Source of the DNA: Frankia alni
Lineage (GTDB): Bacteria; Actinomycetota; Actinomycetes; Frankiales; Frankiaceae
DNA: 38,965 bases
Direction: 5' to 3'
NCBI GenBank assembly: GCA_026225295.1
Contig: JAMFSN010000151.1
Span: 1 to 38,965 of the forward strand
Shown: piece after piece, positions 33,534 to 38,965 of the stretch
How the letters are laid out: each line of letters begins with the position of its first letter
Position numbering within the stretch: the stretch's first letter is position 1
Made by a program: the position numbers and the translations under genes
The notes under the pieces: model-generated
Told to the model about the DNA's origin: nothing
What the model saw: the letters and a program-made list of their open reading frames with translations, nothing else
The model's database searches: none

Positions 33534-34931
33534 TCAGTTGGCCGGGCTCACGGACGACATGTTGAAGTCCTTGACCCGGATGGCCGGCATCCGGGTCAGC
33601 GTGAACCAGTCGGCCCACTCCCGGGGCATCGTCGGGGCCGGCGCGCCCACCTCGGCGCACCGGCCCAGCAGGTCGACCGGGCTCTCGTTGAAGCGGAAGT
33701 TGTTCACCGCCCCGACGACCTCGCCGTCCTCGACCAGGTAGACGCCGTCGCGGGTGAGACCGGTCAGCAGCAGCACCTGCGGGTCGACCTCGCGGATGTA
33801 CCACAGCGAGGTGAGCAGCAGGCCGCGTTTCGTCGACGCGATCATCTCGTCGAGGGAGGCGGTCCCGCCGCCCTCGAGGATCAGGTTGTCGATGAACGGC
33901 GTGACCGGCGCGCCCACCCGGCGGGCCGACGCCCGGGTGTGGACCAGGGTGGCGAGCTTCCCGTCGCTGATCCACGGCGTGCGGCTCAGCGGGAGCCCGT
34001 TGTCGAACACGCTGGAGGTCGCCGACGAGTGGGCGGTCACCACGAACGGCTCGGCGCCCAGCTGCCGGTCGGCGGGGTCGGAGTACATCTCCAGCCCGGC
34101 CGGCCCGAGGGACTCGCCGACCCGGGTGCCGCCCCCCGCCTTGCTGAAGACCGTCCGGCCCTCGGCCGCGTCGCGGCCGGCCGCCGACCAGTAGGCATCC
34201 AGCACCAGGTCGGCCACACAGGACGGCGGCAGCAGCGTCTCGTACCGGCCGGCCGGCAGCTCCACGGTCCGTTCGCACCACGCGAGCCGCTGGCGTAGGA
34301 GGGCGTCGGTGGCCGGGACCGAGATGTCGGTGAAGTCCCGGGTCGCCTGCCCGTGCCAGACCGACCCGCCGGGCCGGCCGTTCTTGGCCGTCCACTCGAC
34401 CGATCCGGTGGGCTGGGTGTGCCGCAGCCGCACGCCCGTCGACGTGCCCAGCCAGGTGGTGGTGGTGACGTGCTGGGCGAAGCCGTAGAGCAGCCGGCCG
34501 TCGGCCCGGGCCGCCCCGAACGCGTCCCCGAGCTCCCGGGCCAGGGCGGCGAACACCCCGGTGGTGGTCGGTTCGGCCGGGTCGGTGAAGCCCGCCGAGA
34601 CGGCCGCCTCGGCCGGGGTGACCAGCTCGGAGTAGTCGTCGGCGGCCTCGGCCGCGCGGGCGTCGGTCTCGGCCGCCGCGACCAGCTCGGCCAGCGCCGG
34701 GTCGGACGGCCCGCCGACCGTGCTGGTCGAGCGGACCCCGAAGGACTGCCCGACGATGCTGATCACCGTCACCGACCGGTCGCGGGTCGCGCCGTTGGTG
34801 GTCAGCGTGTTGCCGGCCCAGCGCAGGTTGACGCTGCTCGACTCGTTGGCGATGACGACGCAGCCGTCCGCCGAGGAGAGTTCCAGCGCCCGTTCCACGA
34901 TCGTGGACGATGTAGCGGACCCGGCGGTCAC
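33534..34931 (-). CDS. tldE: TldE/PmbA-family metalloprotease subunit
   Basis: A 465-residue TldE-like protein, the non-catalytic partner of TldD. It carries the family C-terminal region RVGAPVTPFIDNLILEGG, LLLTSLWYIREVDPQVLLLTGLTRDGVYLVEDGEVVGAVNNFRFNESPVDLL. It lacks an HExxxH motif, as expected. GTG 34931 overlaps the TldD stop by 4 bases. TldD/TldE form a heterodimer that degrades or matures unfolded peptides, including some RiPP precursors. Confidence 0.92.
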   Translation of the reverse strand: MTAGSATSSTIVERALELSSADGCVVIANESSSVNLRWAGNTLTTNGATRDRSVTVISIVGQSFGVRSTSTVGGPSDPALAELVAAAETDARAAEAADDYSELVTPAEAAVSAGFTDPAEPTTTGVFAALARELGDAFGAARADGRLLYGFAQHVTTTTWLGTSTGVRLRHTQPTGSVEWTAKNGRPGGSVWHGQATRDFTDISVPATDALLRQRLAWCERTVELPAGRYETLLPPSCVADLVLDAYWSAAGRDAAEGRTVFSKAGGGTRVGESLGPAGLEMYSDPADRQLGAEPFVVTAHSSATSSVFDNGLPLSRTPWISDGKLATLVHTRASARRVGAPVTPFIDNLILEGGGTASLDEMIASTKRGLLLTSLWYIREVDPQVLLLTGLTRDGVYLVEDGEVVGAVNNFRFNESPVDLLGRCAEVGAPAPTMPREWADWFTLTRMPAIRVKDFNMSSVSPAN

Positions 34932-36478
34932 CGGCCGGCCTCCCTTGCGGTGTTGAGGATGTTCACGTTGCGGAACAGCGCTGCCGGGCAGCCGTGGCTG
35001 ACCGGCGCGACCTGGCCGGGCTGGGCCTTGCCGCAGTTGAACGCGCCCCCCATGACGTACGTCGACGGGCCGCCCAGGGCGTCCAACGACCCCCAGAAGT
35101 CGGTCGTGGTGGCCTGATAGGCGACGTCGCGCAGCTGCCCGACGATGCGGCCCTTGCGGATCTCGTAGAACCGCTGGCCGGTGAACTGGAAGTTGTAGCG
35201 CTGCATGTCGATCGACCAGCTCTTGTCGCCGACGACGTAAATGCCCTTGTCGACCTGGGCGATGAGCTCCTCGGTGGTCGGGCCGCCGGGGGCCGGCAGC
35301 AGCGAGACGTTGGCCATCCGCTGCACCGGCACGTGGGCGGGGGAGTCGGCGAACGCGCAGCCGTTGGACCGGGTGACGCCCAGCGCGGCCGCGTTCTGGG
35401 CCGCCATCCGCCGGTCGAGCTGGTAGCCGACCAGCGTCCCGTCCCGCACGATGTCCCAGCTGGTGGTGGCCACGCCGTCGTCATCGAAGCCGATCGTGGC
35501 CAGCCCGTGCTCGGCGGTCCGGTCGCCGGTGACGTGCATCAGCGGCGAGCCGTAGCGCAGGCTGCCGAGCTGGTCGAGGGTGGCGAAGGACGTCCCCGCG
35601 TAGGCGGCCTCGTAGCCGAGCGCCCGGTCAAGCTCGGTCGCGTGGCCGACCGACTCGTGGATCGTGAGCCACAGATTCGACGGGTCGACGACCAGGTCGT
35701 ACCGGCCCGGTTCGATCGAGGAGGCCTTGGCCCGCTCGGCCAGCAGGGACGGGATCAGCTCGATCTCGGCGTCCCAGTCCCAGTTGCCCGACGGTGGACC
35801 GGCGACCATCCACTCCCAGCCCCGCCCGACCGGCGGGGCGATGGTGCGCATGGTCTCGAAACCGCCCGCCGCCCGGTCGACCCGGGTCGCGGAGATCTGA
35901 CTGATCAACCGGACCCGCTGCTGGGTGGTGGTGGTGCCGGCCAGGTCGGCGTAGTACTTGTTCTCGAGCACCTGACCGAGATGCCCGTCGACATGGTCGA
36001 CGTCCTGGGCGCCGAGCAGGGCCCGGCACAGGCCGCCGACCCGCTCGATCTTCTCGCCCGGGTCGACCGCGAACGGGTCGACCGCGTAGGCCGACACCCA
36101 GGTCGCGGCGGCGTGGACCGGCTCGTCGGCCAGCTCGACCGGTTCGGCGTTGAGCGGCCGGCTGACCTTGGCGATCTCGATGGCTTCGCGCGCGACCCGG
36201 ACCGCCTCGTCGACGGTCAGCTCGACGCCGCCGGCGAAGCCCCAGGTGCCTTCGTGGACGACCCGCACCGCGAAACCCACGGTGTCGTCGTCGGAGCGGC
36301 TCTCCAGCCGGCCGTCGCGGAAGCTGAGCCCCTGTCCCTTGAGTCGCTCGACCCGCACGTCCGCATGACTCGCGCCCAGGTCACGGGCGGCTGAGAGTGC
36401 GGCGTCGGCGATGGTGGACCGTGGCAACTCGAGGAAGGCCGGGTCGACCGCGTGTGGTGGGGACGTGGCTGCGGGCAT
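34928..36478 (-). CDS. tldD: TldD-family metalloprotease
   Basis: A 516-residue TldD. The zinc-binding HESVGH motif is at residues 274-279 (HExxxH). Upstream is the N-terminal domain with SFRDGRLESRSDDDTVGFAVRV, and downstream RMANVSLLPAPGGPTTEELI, NCGKAQPGQVAPVSHGCPA and the C-terminal NVNILNTA segment. ATG 36478 is the first family-consistent start. It is the first gene of a two-gene operon with tldE. No RiPP precursor gene is evident nearby, so a general peptide-degrading role is as likely. Confidence 0.95.
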   Translation of the reverse strand: MPAATSPPHAVDPAFLELPRSTIADAALSAARDLGASHADVRVERLKGQGLSFRDGRLESRSDDDTVGFAVRVVHEGTWGFAGGVELTVDEAVRVAREAIEIAKVSRPLNAEPVELADEPVHAAATWVSAYAVDPFAVDPGEKIERVGGLCRALLGAQDVDHVDGHLGQVLENKYYADLAGTTTTQQRVRLISQISATRVDRAAGGFETMRTIAPPVGRGWEWMVAGPPSGNWDWDAEIELIPSLLAERAKASSIEPGRYDLVVDPSNLWLTIHESVGHATELDRALGYEAAYAGTSFATLDQLGSLRYGSPLMHVTGDRTAEHGLATIGFDDDGVATTSWDIVRDGTLVGYQLDRRMAAQNAAALGVTRSNGCAFADSPAHVPVQRMANVSLLPAPGGPTTEELIAQVDKGIYVVGDKSWSIDMQRYNFQFTGQRFYEIRKGRIVGQLRDVAYQATTTDFWGSLDALGGPSTYVMGGAFNCGKAQPGQVAPVSHGCPAALFRNVNILNTAREAGR

Positions 36479-36530
36479 GGGCTCATCCTCTCAACCGGTC
36501 CGGGGGCCCCGCCTCCCGACTCGCGCCACG

Positions 36531-36610
36531 ACCCGCGCGGACCGGCGCGGACCGGCGCGGACCGGCGCCTGCCGGCGCGGACCGGCGCGGCCCGGCGCGG
36601 CCCGGCGCGG
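36531..36610 (+). repeat. 10-bp tandem repeat in the TldD-HAD gap
   Basis: About eight head-to-tail units of (A/C/G)CCGGCGCGG, a 10-base period nearly exact over 36541-36610. They lie between the tldD start and the HAD gene stop (36612), so they may vary in number between strains. Confidence 0.85.
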
Positions 36611-36611
36611 C

Positions 36612-37448
36612 TCAGGGAAAGAGGCGTTCGAGGACGAGGGCCACCCCGTCGTCGTCATTGCTCGCGGTGATCTCGTCGGCGACGGCCAGGACGTCCGGAT
36701 GGGCGTTGGCGACGGCCACCGCCCGGCCCGCATAACGCAGCATCGGCAGGTCGTTGGGCATGTCTCCGAACGCGATCACGTCCGCGGCCGAGCCGCCCCG
36801 GGCGCCGACGATCCCATGGAGGGCGGTGGCTTTCGAGACCCCGACGCCGGCGATCTCGACCAGGTCGAGGCTCGAGGTGGTGACGACCGCATCGTCGCGG
36901 GCCAGCTCGGCGATCTCCCGCCAGACGTCGGCGAACGGAGCGGTCGCGCCGGCCCGGTGTTCGGGCTGGGGAGTCGCGGCCGGTTGGCGGTCGGCCACCC
37001 GGACCAGCAGTTTGGTCACCGGCAGCCGCGCGACCAGCTCGGTCAGCGGACCGACGAGTTCCCCCGGATCGGGCCAGTGGGTGATGAACGCCGGCTCCCG
37101 GCCGAACCGCAGCCCGCTCTCGACCGCGAAGGCCACCTCGGGGACCAGGCGGCGGATGGTGGCGGCCAGCCGCAGCGCGGCCGGGGCGGCCAGATGGTGC
37201 TGCTCGACGACGGCGCCGGTGTCCAGGTTGTAGGTGATGGCGCCGTTTCCGCAGATGGCCAAGCCCGACGCCCCGGTCTGGGCCACCACTTCGGCCATCA
37301 CCCGGGTCGGGCGGCCGGTGACGAAGACGACGGTGGATCCGGCTGCCTCGACCCGGGCCAGGGCCTGCCCGGTGCGGACCGAGATCGTGCCGTCCGACCG
37401 GATGAGCGTCCCGTCCAGATCGGTGGCGACGAACAGCGGACCAGCCAT
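36612..37448 (-). CDS. HAD-superfamily (Cof-type) phosphatase
   Basis: A 278-residue HAD hydrolase of the Cof/COG0561 type. The nucleophile motif is ATDLDGTLI (Asp10, Asp12), motif II is VFVTGRP, and motif IV is IAFGDMPNDLPML. A large type-IIB cap lies between residues about 80 and 190. Phosphosugar or phosphorylated cofactor substrates are typical. ATG 37448 is chosen because residues before it are not family-like. It is divergent from the hisE operon. Confidence 0.92.
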   Translation of the reverse strand: MAGPLFVATDLDGTLIRSDGTISVRTGQALARVEAAGSTVVFVTGRPTRVMAEVVAQTGASGLAICGNGAITYNLDTGAVVEQHHLAAPAALRLAATIRRLVPEVAFAVESGLRFGREPAFITHWPDPGELVGPLTELVARLPVTKLLVRVADRQPAATPQPEHRAGATAPFADVWREIAELARDDAVVTTSSLDLVEIAGVGVSKATALHGIVGARGGSAADVIAFGDMPNDLPMLRYAGRAVAVANAHPDVLAVADEITASNDDDGVALVLERLFP

Positions 37449-37497
37449 GGGACGTGAGTCAACCAGCCTCGGCACCGCGACGGGTAACATCGCGGAC

Positions 37498-37581
37498 ATG
37501 GTGGGCTTGGGCAGCTCCGGGGGCTGGGCGGGGCGAGGCAGCGCCGCGGGCCGGCCGGGCTTCGAAGGCCGCTCCCGATGA
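37498..37581 (+). CDS. 27-residue leader ORF overlapping hisE
   Basis: ATG 37498 to TGA 37579-37581 encodes a Gly/Arg-rich peptide (starting [20 protein letters not shown]). Its TGA overlaps the hisE ATG at 37578 as ATGA. A -10-like TAACAT (37485-37490) ends seven bases before this ATG, so it could be the first codon of a leaderless mRNA. There are no His codons, so this is not a classic attenuation peptide. Confidence 0.45.
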   Translation: MVGLGSSGGWAGRGSAAGRPGFEGRSR

Positions 37582-37841
37582 AGACATTCGAGGAACTGTT
37601 CGCCGAGCTGACCCGCAAATGGGAAGCGCGGGAGGCGGGATCCGGCTCGGTTACGGCCTTGGAGGCCGGGGTTCACGAGCTCGGTAAGAAGCTGGTCGAA
37701 GAAGCGGCCGAAGTGTGGATGGCTGCCGAATATGAATCCCCGCGGCGACTGGCCGAAGAAATCTCCCAGCTCCTTTACTGGAGTCAGCTCCTGATGATTT
37801 CCAGGGGCTTGTCGCCCGAGGACGTATACTCCCACCTGTGA
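37578..37841 (+). CDS. hisE: Phosphoribosyl-ATP diphosphatase (HisE)
   Basis: An 87-residue HisE, which hydrolyses phosphoribosyl-ATP to phosphoribosyl-AMP in histidine biosynthesis. The MazG-like fold shows [28 protein letters not shown], with the metal-binding EExxE motif, and [21 protein letters not shown]. The upstream sequence has no strong ribosome-binding site, but the ATGA overlap with the leader ORF may couple translation. The stop overlaps hisG by 4 bases (GTGA). Confidence 0.95.
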   Translation: MKTFEELFAELTRKWEAREAGSGSVTALEAGVHELGKKLVEEAAEVWMAAEYESPRRLAEEISQLLYWSQLLMISRGLSPEDVYSHL

Positions 37842-38686
37842 CGTTGCGCATCGCCGTGCCGAACAAGGGAGCACTGGCCGGGCCGTCGGCCCAGCTGTTG
37901 GCGGACGCTGGTTACCGGGCGCATCGGGACGGCCGCGAGCTGGTGGTGGCCGACGACGAGAACGACGTCGAGTTCTTCTTTCTGCGCCCGCGCGACATCG
38001 CCGTGTATGTCGGTTCCGGGAAACTCGATGTCGGCATCACCGGTCGCGATCTGCTGGTTGACTCGGGCGCGGCGGCCACCGAACTGCTGACGCTCGGATT
38101 CGGTGCGGCGTCCTTCCGGTACGCGGCGCCGGACGGTGAACTGTCCTCGGTGGCCGAGATCGCCGGCCGGCGGGTGGCCACCTCGTTTCCGGGCCTGGTT
38201 GAGCACGATCTCGCCCGTCGCGGCCTCACGGCGACCATCGTCCGGCTCGACGGCGCCGTGGAAACGGCGGTCAAGCTGGGCGTCGCGGATCTCATCGCCG
38301 ACGTCGTCGAGACCGGGCGGACCTTGAAGGCGTCCGGGCTCGCGCTGCTGGGCGAGCCGATCCTGACGTCCGAAGCGGTGCTGATCGTCAAGCGCGAGAC
38401 CCGACTGCGCCGCGAACACGAACGCCTGCTGCGCCGCATCCAGGGCGTCCAGGTGGCGGCGCGTTACGTGCTGATGTACTACGACGTGCCCAGCAGCCTG
38501 GTCGACAAGGCGTGCGAGATCACGCCGGGCTTCGAATCACCGACGATCTCGCCGTTGCGGACCGAGGGCTGGTCGGCGATCAACGTGATGGTGCTGCGAC
38601 CCGAGGTCAACCGGATCATGGACGACCTGTGGGACCTGGGCGCCCGCGGCATCTTCGTCACCGCGATCCAGGCCTGCCGCCTGTAG
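37838..38686 (+). CDS. hisG: ATP phosphoribosyltransferase (HisG, long form)
   Basis: A 282-residue HisG, which condenses ATP and PRPP in the first step of histidine synthesis. The N-terminal part shows [14 protein letters not shown] and the PRPP/ATP-binding [23 protein letters not shown]. The C-terminal third (from about 205) is the regulatory domain typical of long, hexameric HisG, with [22 protein letters not shown] 37838 overlaps the hisE stop. Confidence 0.97.
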   Translation: MTLRIAVPNKGALAGPSAQLLADAGYRAHRDGRELVVADDENDVEFFFLRPRDIAVYVGSGKLDVGITGRDLLVDSGAAATELLTLGFGAASFRYAAPDGELSSVAEIAGRRVATSFPGLVEHDLARRGLTATIVRLDGAVETAVKLGVADLIADVVETGRTLKASGLALLGEPILTSEAVLIVKRETRLRREHERLLRRIQGVQVAARYVLMYYDVPSSLVDKACEITPGFESPTISPLRTEGWSAINVMVLRPEVNRIMDDLWDLGARGIFVTAIQACRL

Positions 38687-38703
38687 CGCTCGAATCCGCC
38701 CGC

Positions 38704-38750
38704 CGGCCCCGCCCGCCGGCCCTGCCCGTCGGCCCCGGCGGGCGGGGCCG
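38704..38750 (+). terminator. Strong hairpin after hisG
   Basis: A perfect 16-bp inverted repeat (38704-38719 with 38735-38750; arm CGGCCCCGCCCGCCGG) with a 15-base loop lies 18 bases after the hisG stop. No T-run, so it may act with Rho or as a bidirectional terminator. Confidence 0.7.
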
Positions 38751-38792
38751 CCGGCGCTGGCTGGCCGGAGCGGCGGTGTCAGGGGGCCGGAG

Positions 38793-38959
38793 TTGACAGT
38801 GTCAGCGCGCGTTCCGCGCACGCTGACGATGCCAGTTGTCGCGCAGGACTTGATTGGCATCGTCTCCGCACGTCCCCACGCCCGTCGACGACGACAGCTC
38901 CGAGGCCCACCGCGAGTGTCATCGTCCCGGCGCCACAGAGCCTTCGCTGACCCTGTCAA
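38793..38959. mobile_element. MITE-like 167-bp segment with 15-bp terminal inverted repeats
   Basis: The ends read TTGACAGTGTCAGCG (38793-38807) and CGCTGACCCTGTCAA (38945-38959), inverted with one mismatch. Inside are two more inverted repeats: 11 bp (38801-38811 with 38817-38827) and a perfect 10 bp, GACGATGCCA (38825-38834) with TGGCATCGTC (38855-38864). There is no ORF. No target-site duplication is seen. This could be a non-autonomous transposable element or a structured regulatory region. Confidence 0.45.
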
Positions 38960-38965
38960 ACCGAC

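Noticed and set aside
34994-36394. Plus-strand 466-codon open frame
   Set aside because: Antisense shadow of tldD; low-complexity Arg/Val/Asp composition.
36531-36610. CRISPR array
   Set aside because: The 10-bp repeats are contiguous with no spacers and are too short.
37449-37874. N-terminal extension of the HAD gene to 420 codons
   Set aside because: The extension is antisense to hisE and the leader ORF and has no HAD features; the family starts at ATG 37448.

Overview
This is GC-rich chromosomal DNA from an actinobacterium. Coding frames have G or C at nearly every third position, many starts are GTG or TTG, and genes are often coupled by 4-base ATGA/GTGA overlaps. Marker families point the same way: a proteasome activator (Bpa), a DUF5753-type XRE regulator with a DUF397 protein, a DUF3817 protein, ECF sigma factors paired with membrane partners, and hisE-hisG. 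A member of Frankiales, Cryptosporangiales, Nakamurellales or a related order fits, but the genus cannot be fixed from this window.

Layout. Positions 0.1-6.2 kb hold a tRNA-Gly and a catabolic locus: a LysR regulator, a biuret-hydrolase-like cysteine amidohydrolase, an NCS2-type permease and a convergent MFS transporter, suggesting uptake and hydrolysis of a ureide-like nitrogen compound. Positions 6.5-10.6 kb carry PPK2, a thioesterase, a molybdenum oxidoreductase with its own flavin reductase, and a small GNAT protein. Positions 10.8-18.3 kb carry a sigma factor/membrane partner cassette, several small membrane or lipoproteins, a degenerate MHYT-like protein, an alpha/beta hydrolase and a strange lysine-free, Ala/Arg-rich 605-residue protein. 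Positions 18.2-21.1 kb contain a frameshifted TMEM175 channel gene, a metal-sensor MerR gene with a textbook MerR-type operator promoter, and an EamA transporter.

Positions 21.1-29.1 kb look accessory. Gene density falls and broken genes appear (a dihydrofolate-reductase remnant and a frameshifted sigma factor). There are XRE and DUF397 regulator genes and a compact array of six tRNA genes (Trp, Ala, His, Asp, Met, Tyr) plus a tRNA-like fragment, several with unusual anticodon loops. A 38-codon ORF with a strong ribosome-binding site and a Rho-independent terminator sits immediately before the array. The region ends at a normal tRNA-Ser.

Positions 29.1-38.7 kb return to housekeeping content: Nudix hydrolase, nitroreductase, quinone oxidoreductase, YczE-like membrane protein, Bpa, the TldE/TldD protease pair, a HAD phosphatase, and hisE-hisG preceded by a tiny overlapping leader ORF. 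The window closes with a strong terminator and a 167-bp segment bounded by 15-bp inverted repeats that looks like a MITE-type element.

The most unusual items are the tRNA array and its small ORF, the lysine-free amphipathic protein, the MerR sensor with an extra CCPF domain, the leader ORF before hisE and the terminal inverted-repeat element. All functional calls come from reading the sequence and recalling families; no database search was run.
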